DNA of 64,000 nt, from positions 43,549,632 to 43,613,631 of the forward strand of contig JAPXFY010000026.1 in NCBI GenBank assembly GCA_030674185.1, given 5' to 3'. Within the stretch, counting starts at the first letter, position 1. Each line of letters opens with the position of its first letter. The notes below the pieces were generated by a model. That model made no database searches. It saw only the letters and a list, made by a program, of their open reading frames with translations, and was not told where the DNA came from. The stretch is from Monoplex corrugatus. Its lineage: Eukaryota; Mollusca; Gastropoda; Littorinimorpha; Ranellidae. The position numbers and the translations under genes were made by a program. This document shows, one piece after another, positions 21,664 to 34,090 of the stretch.

Positions 21664-22157
21664 ATTACCACAGGGGCGATTATAACGATGATTTCGTTAT
21701 GATAGGGACGATTATAACGATGATATTATTACGATAGGGACGATTATAACGATGATATTATTACGCTAGGGACGATTATAACGATGATATTATTACGATA
21801 GGGACGATTATAATGACGATATCATTACGATAGGGATGATAATGACGATGATTTCATTACGATAGGGACGATTATAATGATGATATCATTACGATAGGGA
21901 CGATTATAATGACGAAATCATTACGATAGGGACGATTATAACGATGATTTCATTACGATAGGGACGATTATAATGACGATATCATCACGATAGGGACGAT
22001 TATAATGACGAAATCATTACGATAGGGACGATTATAACGATGATTTCATTACCATAAGGACGATTATAACGATGATATCATTACGATAAGGACGATTATA
22101 ACGATGATTTCATTACGATAAGGACGATTATAACGATGATATCATTACCATAGGGAC
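21664..22157. repeat. 32-bp minisatellite, about 15 copies
   Basis: Units of about 32 bp containing ATTACGATAGGGACGATTAT. Two alternating variants, GATGATATC and GATGATTTC, are intermixed. Confidence 0.95.
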
Positions 22158-22167
22158 TCCAACAACA

Positions 22168-22352
22168 TAACCTTTTGACTCCCAGTCCACCAGCATCCTA
22201 CACACTCAACCATGCTAGCAAAACAAAAATCTAACCATTTGACTCCCTCCCCTATCCACCAGCTTCCTACAGGAAGCTGGTGGATAGAGTGAGGCAGTCA
22301 AAAAGTTGCGGTGTTGGAGTTGGTGGATAGAGTGCGGGAGTCAAAGGGGTTA
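22168..22352. mobile_element. Nested hairpin MITE (TTAACCCTTTGA family), long form
   Basis: Outer arms TAACCTTTTGACTCC and GGAGTCAAAGGGGTTA pair. Inside them, an inner inverted repeat (about 22230-22310) again pairs CTATCCACCAGCTTCC with its complement. The same outer-plus-inner plan occurs at 58161-58346, and the inner unit alone occurs at 43477-43556 between TTAA sites. TTAA plus CCC ends fits a piggyBac-like origin (inference). Confidence 0.85.
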
Positions 22353-22589
22353 GGTGGTTCCATAACCCAAACCCAAGTTGAAAGGGAGTGAGGTGGTAGA
22401 GACTTCTGATCAGCTCTTGAAGGGACGGAGGGGGTCACCACCCTTTTAATCACTGCTGCCTTCTTAGCTCAGTTAGTTAAAGCATCATGCAGATAACGCC
22501 AGGGTGGATGGGGGGGGGGGGGTTCCATCCTCAAGGGGAGTGAGGGGAGGAGGCACATACTTTCAGCAGGCTGTTTTTCGCTTGTAGAA

Positions 22590-24980
22590 CCATCATCATC
22601 AAGTGCCTTGCCACATGGCGTTGGCGATCATGGCCTTCCATCTGTTTCTATCCCTTGTTGCCTCGAGCGCCTCCTCCACCCTCTTTGTCTTCAGCCACTC
22701 TGAAAGTCCGTCCAATATCTTCTCCCTGGGTCTACCTGGTGCTCTCTTTCCCTCCAGCTTTCCTGTTGAGACCAGGTGCTCCAATTCCCCTTTCCTAATA
22801 AAATGGCCTATAAATGTTGCCTGTCTTTTCCTAATCTCCTTTTCAATGATCTTCCTGTGTCAAGACTGTCTCGTTTGCTTTCTTTGCTGTCCATGGAACT
22901 CTCAACATAATTCTTAGAAACCACATCTCGGCTGCCTCAATCTTGTTCTGGCTTTGCTTGTTGACTGTCCACGCCTCACAACCGTACAACATTATTGGTT
23001 CTTTATAACATTCAAGAACTCTCTTCCTGATGTTAATTGATAAGCATTTGTTGGTAAGAATGCTTTTCATCTTCTTGAATGCTGTTTTGGCTTGAACAAT
23101 TCTGCTGGCTATTTCTGATGTGCATCTGCCGTCTGGTGAGTGATCGTTTCCAGGCATTTAAACTTATCAACCAGTCTCAAGGTTGTGATGTTTGCTGTTA
23201 TTTTGCATGAGGGGATTTCATGTTTTTTACTGATCACTATGACTTCAGTTTATTTGCTGTTTAGTTCCAACCCCTTACCTTTGCTTTCTATTTCTAGTAT
23301 ATTCACAAGGTTTTGTAGGTCCTTTTCATTTTCTGCAATTAGCACGGTGTCATCTGCGAATCGAATGTTGTTTATCATTTTTCCTCTAACCTTTAATCCA
23401 GGATCTCCCTCTAGGTTTCTCATGATGTTTTCACTGTAAAGTGAAAACAGATCAGGTGACAAAACACAACCTTGTCTGACTCCTCTTTTGATATTTTGGA
23501 AAGAGCTTATATCGTTTTCTATTCTCATTGCAGGTGTTTGTTCCCAATACATATTTCTGATTATTCGTAGATCTTTTCCGTCAATATTGTGTCTTTCTAG
23601 CTGGTTGATCAATTCTTCATGTCTTACCCGATCGAAAGCCTTGGTATACTCAACAAAGCATAAAAATAAATCCTTATTCAATTCTATTGACCTCTCTATG
23701 ATAGTTCTTATGATGTATGTGCCATTAATAGTTCCTTTCCCTTCCACAAATCCACACTGTTCTTCTTCTATTTCTCTTTTCATTCTATTCCTAGTCCTCG
23801 TCATGATTATTCTTAATAGGATTTTTGTTACATGACTCATCAAACTGATTGTATGATGGAGTATGCATTCTATAGCCCCTGTCTTCTTTAGAAGTGCAAT
23901 GAAAATTGATTTTGACATATCTTTGGAGATTTTTGCAGTGTCATAAATTTCATTTAGGAGGACTGTTATTTTTTCAATACCAAATTCCTCGAGGCTTCAA
24001 TAATCTCTGTAGTAATGTTGTCTGGTCCTGAGGCTTTTCCTGTTTCATCTTTTTCAGTGCTGTCTAACTTCATCTTTCATTATGGGCGGTCCTTCAACGT
24101 TCTTTCTTATAATGTGTTCTGCGTTTCTGTCATCTTCGAAAAGGTCTTTAATGTACTCTCCCCATCTGTCTAATATTTTGCCTTTTTCCATGATAAGCAT
24201 ACCATCTTTCCATTTTAATCAACCAGTTGATGTGCATGTATTTTTCCTGTGGACAATTTCTTCAATTCGTCTGTACATACCCTGAGAATCCGTTTTGTGT
24301 CGATCTTCTATTTCTTTGCATTTTGTTTTCAGCCAAACTTCCTTAGCTTCATTGCACTTATTCCTGATTTCTTTGTTTGTCTTCCTGTATATCTCCTCGT
24401 TTCTCTTTGCCTTCCTCCGTTCCTCCATCAAGCCTAAAATTTCTTTTGTCATCCAGTTCTTTTTCGCTTTTCTATCTATTTTAGGGATTTCTTCACAAGC
24501 TTCATTTATCGAATTTCTCAACATTGTCCATTGCTATTCACTGTCACCAACGTGTTCCAGAGCACTGAATTTGTTTTGAACATGTACGTTAAAAAATTTT
24601 TACGTATCACTTCATCTGTCTTTAAGAGTCGAAGATTTAATTTGATGTTGATTTTGGTCTGTTTCCTTTTCCTTAATTTCAGCCTTAATCTTCCCACTAC
24701 AGGATTGTGGTCACTGTTGCAGTCTGCGCCTGGTAGTGTGTTTTTTTCTGACAGTAAAGAATTTCTAGATCTTTTATTGATCAGGATGTAATCAATCTGA
24801 TTTTTGGTATTATCTCCTGGACTCATCCAAGTCCATTTTCTTCTGTTAGGCTGCTCAAACCAGGTGTTTCCTATTATGAACTCATTCATCTGTGCCCATT
24901 CTACAAGTTTCCCCCCCCCCCCTTTGTGTGCCAAAGCCATGAGGTCCAACAATATCCTCCACCCTATCTTGTCCCACTTG
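22590..24980 (-). mobile_element. LINE-A, longest copy: endonuclease C-terminus plus reverse transcriptase, decayed
   Basis: Minus strand, from 24980 downward. The C-terminal part of an apurinic-type endonuclease is visible (NTWFEQPNRRKWTW, NQIDYILINKR, SDHNPVVGRL). A linker frame follows at 24219-24524, then reverse transcriptase with GFVEGKGT, the AFDRV block, GVRQGCVLSPDLFSLY and the catalytic FADDTVLI (about 23340-23360). The C-terminal region (LYGCEAWTVN, EMWFLRIMLRVPWTAKK, ARGR-type tail) ends at the 3' terminus near 22590. Several stops and frameshifts make this copy inactive. It is the reference copy for the fragments at 4045, 9629, 28445 and 42845. Confidence 0.92.
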
Positions 24981-25069
24981 TAGAACTGTGGACTCAGAAT
25001 CTGATGTTTGAAGTTCAACCCCCGGCCTGCAACATAAAATCTAACTTGTTCCCTGCCCATCTAAATGCT

Positions 25070-25600
25070 CCAATCATTCTGGTGGTGACAAGCTTAGTGT
25101 TTCATACTACCTGCTTTCTCCCCCCTCCCCACTTCCCCCCTCCCACATCCCCGTTCATTTCTAGGCCCTGCCAACGTATAGGGTTTTGTGCACGGCAGGC
25201 TGAAAGAGTCTGTCATAAACCAGCTGCCTGATTGGATGGAGCGCATATGGAATTGTCCGGGTGAGATCAAACGCTCTTGAGTATACTCCAATCTCAAAAC
25301 GTTACCTTTCTAACCCTGAACAAAGTTCACGAAAATGTCTTGATTGTTGTTTATTTATTTATTTATTTATTCATTTATTGTGAAGTGCATCGAGCATACT
25401 TTGACGTGTGCTGCTTGTACGTTAGAAATAGAATTTTCTTTCTTTCTACCATTATTGTTATTACTATAGGCCTACATATTTTGGATACCACTCCGCGATT
25501 CTTCTACTGTACAATAGTGCATTTGCACGCACACATCTATGACCATGCAATAGGACACATCATCACAGAACTGTGCGCACACGCAATACAGACCCATCTG
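25070..25600. other. Flanking sequence with a REP-like fragment and (TTTA)n
   Basis: A short block near 25190-25270 (GGATGGAGCGCATATGGAATTG) resembles a dispersed sequence also seen near 47610 and 57320. (ATTT)n lies at about 25350-25378. No gene seen. Confidence 0.5.
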
Positions 25601-25612
25601 TGAACAATATCA

Positions 25613-25631
25613 AAGTGTGTGTGTGTGTGTG

Positions 25632-25682
<51 letters not shown>

Positions 25683-25735
25683 TGTGTGTCTGTGTGTGTG
25701 TGTGTGTGTGTGTGTCTGTGTGTGTGTGCTCACTC
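25613..25735. repeat. (TG)n microsatellite
   Basis: About 120 bp of TG repeats with TC interruptions. Confidence 0.95.
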
Positions 25736-25844
25736 ATTCGCATTCATTGTCCAGTCTGCAAGCAATTATCTGGCAGACTTCTTGAGCCTGCGTGGAATCC
25801 TACGCGCTGGCGAGGTTTTGAAATTGACAGATGGGGAAGGTACT

Positions 25845-26900
25845 CACCTGCCTCACCTGTCGGCGTCACCGGGTTCGGTGTTGGCCGCTGCACACCCAGA
25901 CACCACCATCACCCTCCAGATCGCTCTGACTCGACTTTTGTGGACAATTTCTTGAACATTTAGACCACTGATGTTGGTTATATTCTCGATGTATGAGAAT
26001 GGAGGTCTGCCCCCCCCCCCCCCCCTTTTTTTTTTTCCCCCACTGTTTTTCCTTGAAAGATGGTTGCCATGAGGTCCGTGTTCTTGCTGCTTGACACATG
26101 GCAAATGTATTTTAGTCTTCTCTTGTTGATGTCTGCTAGTAGTTTTCTGGTGGTATCAAGTTCTTCCAGGACACTTACATTAGTTCTGTTGTCTGTACAT
26201 TTGACACGTAGTAGTTTCCGATAAAACGACATCTCTGCTGCCTCAATTCTTCTGCAGTAAGTTTTTTTTTTTTTCAGAGTCCAGGCTTCGCAGCCATAAA
26301 CTGTGACTTGCCAGATCAAACATTTTAAAAGTCTAACTTTCAGCCATTTGGTATGCCTCTGACCTTCCAGATGTTGAATTGGACCTTTTTTTTTTTTCTT
26401 TTTTTTTTTTTGCTTTGCCATTCCACTTCTTATTTTGATGTCTTAGGAGCAGGTTCCATCGTCAGTTTTTACAGAACCAAGTTATTTGAAATCCTGAACA
26501 TTTTCTAAAGGAACATTGTTAATTAAGATATCAGGATTGTTTTCAGTGTCTTTGATATGTAGCATTTTTGTTTTGTTGGTGTTCAAGTTCAGACCAGCCT
26601 TTTTGTCTCCTGCATCTACCCTGTATAGAATGTTGGTAATGGTAATGTTGTCTGCTAACAGCGCAGTTTCTTCGGCATAGCGGAGGTTTGTAAAAAAAAA
26701 TTCCTCCCATCTTTATGCCCATACCTTGTATATCTGCATCTCTCATGACTTCTCCCGTGTAGATGTTAAAGAGATACGATGAGAGGATACCACCTTGTCT
26801 AACTCCCCGGTAGATGTTGGAGAATTCACATTTCTGATTGTTCCATCTACCTGTAGCCTTTTGGTCTTTATCAACCACTAAACGGCGGTTCATAGAGACA
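25845..26900 (-). mobile_element. LINE-B, 5'-truncated copy
   Basis: Minus strand: IYRGVRQGGILSSYLFNIYT (reverse transcriptase), a broken FADD region, then VYGCEAWTLKKK and EAAEMSFYRKLLRV. It ends in the conserved 3' block that encodes AAANTEPGDADR (25845-25900). That block recurs at 37450 and, on the plus strand, near 61040. T-runs and C-runs near 26015-26035 and 26390-26410 disrupt the frame. Confidence 0.88.
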
Positions 26901-27125
26901 GGAAATCAACCAACATGTCACATTCCCGAAAACGGAGTCTATATGTTAGGGTTGGCAAAAGAGCCACATACATAAAGTTCGGTCGTATGTTCGAGCACAC
27001 GTACCTGTTGTGTTCCACAAAACGGAAAAATCAAAAGAAAACTAAAACAAACACACCTCAAACAGTACAAATGAAGTGAGTCAGTCAATGGACACAATGG
27101 TTCGAAGTGTATTTTCTCAAAGACA

Positions 27126-27126
<1 letters not shown>

Positions 27127-27217
<91 letters not shown>

Positions 27218-27392
27218 CGCGCGTGTTTGCGTGTGTGGTGCGTGTGTATGTGCGTACGTGTGTGTGTGCGTGCGTATGTGTGTGCGTGCATGTGTGTGTG
27301 TCTGTGTGTGTCTGTGTATGTGTGAAAGAGAAAGAGACACAGAGACAGAGAGAGGGGGGGGGGGAGAGACAGAGAGAGAGACATACATGTAG
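27127..27392. repeat. (TG)n then (AG)n compound microsatellite
   Basis: TG/CG repeats to about 27325, then GA-rich sequence with a G run near 27354-27363. Confidence 0.95.
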
Positions 27393-27617
27393 AGAGAGAG
27401 AATTTTATAAAACACACAGGATACAAACATCACTAAGGCTACTGGTTAATCAATAACTCGGTGGGTTTCAGAACAATACTGTGTTTGTTTCAGACAGTTC
27501 GTTTCAACAACCGTTAACGTCTGTCTGAGAGCAGAAATTGCTATTGATTACATCTTGGCTGTGGATGACTCTTTTGAAAGTAAACGAGATAGAGATACGA
27601 GGGTAAGAAAGTAGTGA

Positions 27618-27864
<247 letters not shown>

Positions 27865-28052
27865 CAGACTTCAAATGTTTTGTACTAATAGATTATTAAG
27901 CTCCTGCTGATTACGTACTTAAAATATGTTACAAAAGAAACAAATAATCACGTCAGAGAACAAGATCAACAACTGACAACAACCTAACAATCATATTAGG
28001 ATATTGCAATTTCGCTTATTTTAAATGCTTTCTATTTAATAGAAACAGACCA

Positions 28053-28062
28053 GAGAGAAAGC

Positions 28063-28096
<34 letters not shown>

Positions 28097-28167
28097 GACA
28101 GACAGACAGGCAGACAGACAGAGACAGAGAGGGACAGAGAGAGAGAGAATTTGGAGGGGGGGGGGGA
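28053..28167. repeat. (AG)n/(ACAG)n microsatellite and G run
   Basis: AG and CAGA repeats with a run of G near 28158-28166. Confidence 0.93.
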
Positions 28168-28444
28168 GGACTAAGCAGGGAGTACACAAATGTAAGTGGA
28201 AAAGTGAATATAGATGGTATACACACTGGAGGGATGGCAGTACATTTCGTTATCGCTGAATCGATGGTGACAATCTTGACAGTCTCCATGGGATAGCTGC
28301 GTCCTCGACAAGTTGGGTGGTTGATCGAAAGACTATATTTACAGTACAGTTTATATGATGAAGAAAATGCCACATACAATATCACAACATTCAGTCTAAC
28401 AATGGAAACTGACGGTTAGCTTCACTGTATGATGAGATAAATGA

Positions 28445-29075
28445 CATCATCATCATGTGCCCTGCCGCATGGCGTTGGTGATCATGGCCCTCCATATGCA
28501 TCTATCCTTTGTCGCCGCAAGCACATCTTCCAGCCTCTCTGACCTCACCCACCTTGCAAATCCGTCCATTATTTACTCCCTGGGTCTACCTGGTGTTCTC
28601 TTTCCCTCCAGTTTTCCTATTGTGACCAGGTGCTCTAATTCCCCTTTCCTAATAAAATGGCCTATAAATGATGTTTTGTTTTTTCCTAATCTTCTTTATC
28701 AATGATCCTCTTGTGTCTGCCTCCATCAAGACTGTCTCGTTTGTTTTCTTTGCTGTCCATGGAACTCTCAACATTCTTCTTAGAAACCACATCTCGGCTG
28801 CCTCAATCTTGTTCTGGCTTTGCATGTTGACTGTCCACTCCTCACAACCGTCCAACAGTATTGGTTCTATATAACATTCAAGAACTCTCTTCTGATTTTA
28901 ACTGATAGGCATGCGTTGGTAAGAATGCTTTTCATCTTCTTGAATGCTGTTTTGGCTTGGCCGATTCTGCTGGCTATTTCTGATGTGCGTCTGCCGTCTG
29001 GTGAGATGATCGTTCCCAGATATTTAAACTTATCAACCTGTCTCAAAGTTGTGCCATTTGCTGTTATTTGATAAA
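28445..29075 (-). mobile_element. LINE-A 3' fragment
   Basis: Minus strand encodes KFKYLGTIISPDGRR, the ASRIGQAKTAFKKMKSIL block and EMWFLRRMLRVPWTAKK, then the 3' terminus at 28450. It is 5'-truncated at about 29075, and frameshifts are present. The next 370 bp (29076-29445) show no recognised feature. Confidence 0.9.
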
Positions 29076-29445
29076 AGACAGTCAAGCCTTTTATTATCCA
29101 CTGTGACTCGATGAACCTACTGCAAAAAGTGGACATCGGAGCAAGAACCCCGAACTGGCACAAAGCAAACTTGACTCGCATCGGCTCTTCTAATTAATAA
29201 TTACTTCTAACTGAAACCCTTTCGCGTTCCCAACGCCTTGCATCGCCTGACAGTGGAATAGAATGGAAACATTCCACGTTCACGATGCTTGGCATCGCCC
29301 TGATCTTTCTTCTCTTATCGCTTGGGGTCACAGTGTTGGTCAGCCAAATCAATAGGTGTTTCTTAAAACAACAGAAGTGATGGGACGCGATAAACACCTT
29401 CTGTATTCGCCGACCATGCGGTGTGGGGAATACGTTAAGTGACCT

Positions 29446-30600
29446 GTGCTAGAGCAATGGGCTACCGACTGGAAGGTTCTGTGTTCGAATCCCATCGGTT
29501 CTATCAAATTCATTGCAGAATTTTATGGCCCCAATCGGCTCTTACCCACAGACGAATGTGCTATGGGCTTACTGGGTAGACTGGGGACAACACATTGAGG
29601 AGTGTTCTGAGCTTACGGTTTTTGTGCTTTGTATCTGCTTCTATGCTAGCTGAATGGGTAACGCAAACTATGTTAGATTTGAGAAGTTTCACAACATGGG
29701 AGATAATTCCTACGTGACTCTCAAGAGTTATGTCCTTTGGGGACAACACAGTTTTTTGTTTCATCCACGTCACAGATGCCTCACTGACGGTGTTGCTCAA
29801 GTGTCCTGACCAACACTGCAAGTGTCTGCATATTTCAGGCCTGGTTGACGCTAGGACATGTTATAAAAAGAAAACATCTATATATAGAGTACAGCCTAGT
29901 TCACGCAGTCTTAAGCGAGAATGGAACTCCGTGGCATCATGATTATCATCTCCATCGTCATCATCAGCATATTATTATGAAAAACTGTCCCAGATTCCGG
30001 CGTCATCATCAGCATAGTATTGTGAAAAACTGTCCCAGATTCTGACGTCATGATCAACATACTATTGTGAAAAACGGTCCCAGATTCTGACGTCATCATC
30101 AGCATAGTATTGTGAATAACTGTCCCAGATTCCGGCGTCATCATCAGCATAGTATTGTGAAAAACTGTCCCAGATTCTGACGTCATGATCAACATACTAT
30201 TGTGAAAAACTGTCCCAGATTCTGACGTCATCATCAGCATAGTATTGTGAATAACTGTCCCAGATTCCGGCGTCATCATCAGCATAGTATTGTGTAAAAC
30301 TGTCCCAGATTCTGACGTCATGATCAACATACTATTGTAAAAAAAACTCCCAAATTCTGACGTCATCATCAGAATATTATTGTCAAAAACTGTCCCCAGA
30401 TTCCGGCGTCATCATCAGCATAGTATTGTGAAAAACTGTCCCAGATTCTGACGTCATCATCAGCATAGTATTGTGAAAAACTCTCCCAGATTCTGGCGTC
30501 ATCATCAGCATATTATTGCAAGAAACCGTCCCAGATTCTGGCGTCATCAGTAGCAAAGTCTTGTGAAAAACTGTCCCAGATTCTGGGGCCATTAGAAAAT
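29446..30600 (+). mobile_element. SINE-1 with a nested 144-bp insertion and a 45-bp minisatellite grown from its tail
   Basis: The tRNA-like head (B box TTCGAATCC at about 29494) starts near 29446. The body is interrupted at 29595-29738 by 144 bp flanked by GGGGACAACACA on both sides (29583-29594, 29739-29750). It resumes and, at the CATCATC tail, runs into about 14 copies of a 45-bp unit (29950-30590). The array ends with TTCTGGGGCCATTA, which is the ordinary SINE-1 3' sequence. Confidence 0.88.
29950..30590. repeat. 45-bp minisatellite with 135-bp higher-order period
   Basis: Units contain GTATTGTGAAAAACTGTCCC. Three variants (GCATAGTATTGTGAAAA, AACATACTATTGTGAAAA and GCATAGTATTGTGAATAA with a CCGG end) alternate in order for three rounds before the pattern breaks. 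That makes a 135-bp higher-order repeat. Confidence 0.93.
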
Positions 30601-30639
30601 GTAAAAGCACGTGCAACATCGAATTAAATACACCACACG

Positions 30640-30796
30640 CACAGATGAGACAGACACACATACGCACACACAGCATGCACACGCATACATAAAGTGCGCG
30701 CGCATACACACAGACACACGCACGCACGCGCGCGCGCGCAAACACGCACACGCGCGCAAACACACACACACACCACACACACCACACACACAAACA
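30640..30796. repeat. AC/CG-rich alternating tract
   Basis: Alternating purine-pyrimidine sequence rich in CACG and CGCG with AC repeats. No coding. Confidence 0.9.
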
Positions 30797-31107
30797 GCTT
30801 CTGGCCACTCTTGCCTCTGCCAGCCATGTGACCTGTCCATGAGGCAATGTATTGAACAATTCACACGGATGACCGATGTTATTCGGTCAACTCCAATGTT
30901 TCTAAGAACCACGTTCAATTTATTTCTGTTCTTATTATCATTATCATTATTAATATCATTATTACCATGACTATTCATTTTTAAAAAAATGTGAATATAG
31001 ATATGAATTTGAATCGAAGGAGAGGGGATGGGCGCCGTCGTCATGGTGTTGGCCTCGGGAAAAGTTGAGGTTTCTGTCACCTCGCTCCCTTACAACCCCA
31101 GGGTTAT

Positions 31108-31475
31108 GGAACTAAGTAAGACCTCAAGACCTGGCCAGCTTGTGAGTTTATATTCAGGCTTAAGGCACCAATCAGCCCTTACCCAGATTTGAGCGTGTTA
31201 CGATTTCATTGAAAAGACTGGAACCATAAAGTCGAATCTCATCCACCTTACGGATGCGCCCATTAAGGGTTTTTATTCAAAATTCCTGACCAGCACTACA
31301 GGTGCCTGTATCTCTCGGGCTTGGTAGACGCCAGGATATATCATGAAATGGAGCGTGGAGTATAAACCTTACCACGCGGAAACTCAGCCCTAGATGAAAG
31401 TCCTTAGCATCGTGATCATCACTCCCGCTATCATGAAATCATCACTGCAACGTGAAAGTTATCCCAGATTTTGTG
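31108..31475 (+). mobile_element. SINE-2/SINE-1 chimaeric fragment
   Basis: 31108-31162 matches SINE-2 (AAGACCTGGCCAGC, TTCAGGCTTAAGGC). From 31164 the sequence is the SINE-1 body (CCCTTACCCA, CTCATCCACCTTACGGATG, CTGACCAGCACTACAGGTG) without its tRNA head. Either one inserted into the other, or the two recombined. Confidence 0.7.
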
Positions 31476-31794
31476 GCTCTTGGTATCCTGACCTCGTGGT
31501 GGCCATAGCTGGGTTTCCTTTACCGCCTTAGTGCCCGGGGTAAACTCAAGTTGTTGGGGGGGGGGGGGGGTCTTTCATGTCAATGAGTCAAGGAGGCTGT
31601 GGTAGGAGAGACGTGGTGATGGTCTCCCTACAGGGGTATTGTCTTGTAGGGAGCATAGTAGACTGTGTTGTAAGTACACTGAACCAGAACAGGTACTGCT
31701 GAACTCCACGGAAGTGACCCAGCAGCAGTGCGGAGTCTACTCTGATGGGTGGCTAAACAGCGCCTTAACACTGCTAGCTCCCAGAAAAGAAAGT

Positions 31795-32048
31795 GAGAAG
31801 AAGAAGGAGGAGAAGGGAAGGAAGAAGAAGGAGGAGGAAGGAGGAGGAGAAGAAGAAAAGAGAAGAGAAAGAGAAGGAGGAGAAGAAGAAGAAGAAGAAG
31901 AAGAAGAAGAAGAAGAAGAAGAAGAAGAAGAAGAAGAAGAAGAAGAAGAAGAAGAAGAAGAAGAAGAAGAAGAAGAAGAAGAAGAAGAAGAAGAAGAAGA
32001 AGAAGAAGAAGAAGAAGAAGAAGAAGAAGAAGAAGAAGAAAAAGGAGA
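31795..32048. repeat. (GAA)n purine tract
   Basis: About 250 bp of G and A only, almost pure GAA from 31880 to 32038. A run of G lies separately at about 31556-31570. Confidence 0.96.
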
Positions 32049-32470
32049 AGATAAAAAGACCCTTAATCCTGGTATAGATGCTCCCAAGTCATGCAACTGG
32101 CTCCATAGAACTTGCATGGTTCCTGCACCACTTTCCAATCACACGAGCGTTAATTTCACCCTCACATTACTCACTGCTCACGACAATAGACTCACGATAT
32201 TTATGTCTTCTCTGTTGGGATGTATCATCATACTCTTATACTGACTCTGTCCTTCTCTTTTATTATATACACTTAGTTCATTGTTCTTTCTCCCCTGACA
32301 ATTAAGAAAAGAAAAACCCAACCCTTCATGACATCGTTGCTCATTGTTCTCTCACTTACTCAAATATGAGCACGCGCACACATGTACGCACGCGCATCCG
32401 CGTGCGCGCGCACACACACACATGTACAGGGTTAATGTATCTCTGTTTTTTGATCGTATGTGTGCATTAT

Positions 32471-32511
<41 letters not shown>

Positions 32512-32782
32512 AGACTGTCAGTCTGTATCTCTTTCTCCATCTTTTTTCAGATATATACATAAGATAGACAGACAGACAGGTAGGTAGGTTAGATAGATAG
32601 ACAGACAGACAGATACAGGTAAACAGATAGGTAGATAGATAGACAGGTAGATACAGAGACAGACAGATAGATAGATGCATACATACATATATACATACAT
32701 ACATACATACATACATACATACATACATACATACATACATACATACATACAAAGAGAGAGATACATAGAGAGAGAGACATAC

Positions 32783-32820
<38 letters not shown>

Positions 32821-32902
32821 AAAGATAGATAGATAGGTAGATAGATAGATAGGTAGACAGACAGATAGATAGATAGATAGACAGACAGTATAGATAGATA
32901 GG

Positions 32903-32974
<72 letters not shown>

Positions 32975-33302
32975 GATAGATAGATAGATAGATTTTCCGA
33001 CGACAAAGCGACAGTGTTCGGTCGATTTTTATGTCTGCTATTGTAAAATCTACTTTATGAAATTAAAACCAAACAAACGAAAATGAAATAAAAAAAAAAA
33101 AAAGATACTAGCTAATGACTCGAGATGTTTTAAACAAAAGAACATGTAGGCTACACATCAAAAGACAGATAAACAGATAGATAAACACATGCAGATAGAG
33201 AGACAAATAAATGGATAGATGAACAGACAGAAAGCCAGCCAGACAGATGGACAAAGAGACAGACACACACACACAAATAGACAGACAGACAGACGGATAG
33301 AT

Positions 33303-33335
<33 letters not shown>

Positions 33336-33364
33336 CAGACAGGTGAATAGATAGATAGATAGAT

Positions 33365-33420
<56 letters not shown>

Positions 33421-33900
33421 TAGATAGATAAATGATAGATAGATAGATAGATAGATAGTAGATAGATAGATAGATAGATATAGATAGATAAATTTTCGAC
33501 GGCAAAGCGAGTGTTCGGTTGATGTTCATGTCTGCTATTGTAAAAATCTACTTTATGAAATCAAAACCAAACATACCGAAATAATAATAATAATAAATAA
33601 AATAAAATAAAATAAAATGAAAAAAAGATACTAGCTAATGACTCGAGATGTTTTAAACAAAAGAACATGTAGGCTACACATCAAAGGACAGATAAACAGA
33701 TAGATAAACACATGCAGATAGAGAGATAAATAAATGGATAGATGAACAGACAGAAAGCCAGCAGCCAGACAGATGGACAGACACACACACAAATAGACAT
33801 ACAGGCAGAAAGACAGATAGATAGAAAGATAGACAGACAGATATATATACATATACATATATATATATATCTATTATATATGTATGTATGTATGTATAGA
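32471..33900. repeat. (CT)n, (GATA)n and (TACA)n arrays with a ~500-bp tandem duplication
   Basis: (CT)n at 32479-32508, then GATA, GACA and TACA tetranucleotides. The single-copy block starting ACGACAAAGCGA (about 33000) is repeated at about 33497 (ACGGCAAAGCGA). Both copies continue through TACTAGCTAATGACTCGAGA and CACATGCAGATAGAGAGA. A unit of about 500 bp containing its own GATA array has therefore duplicated head to tail. Confidence 0.9.
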
Positions 33901-33904
33901 TAGA

Positions 33905-34090
33905 TAAAATAGATAGTGGGGAATATTGTACTCTCTTCTCTCTCCCTCCCTCATTCTGCCTATCTATCTAACAACCTATCTATCTCTCCATCCATCTACC
34001 TACTTACCTACCTACCTCTCTTTGCCCCTCCCTCCCTCCCTCTATCTATCCATCCATCCATCTACGTACTTGCCCCCCCCCCCCCCCCCT
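33905..34090. repeat. (CTAT)n/(CCAT)n tracts and C run
   Basis: CTAT, CCAT and CTAC tetranucleotides from 33945, ending in a C run at about 34074-34089. From 34100 to 34930 I see no gene, only a small GAA cluster near 34300 and a GAAA run near 34840-34872. Confidence 0.85.

Noticed and set aside
29284..29379. Small signal-peptide-like frame (MLGIALIFLLLSLGVTVLVS...)
   Set aside because: Only 31 codons, no promoter or splice evidence, and hydrophobic short frames arise readily by chance.
29950..30590. CRISPR-like regular array
   Set aside because: Units are contiguous 45-bp repeats without unique spacers, in a eukaryotic context, and derive from SINE-1.
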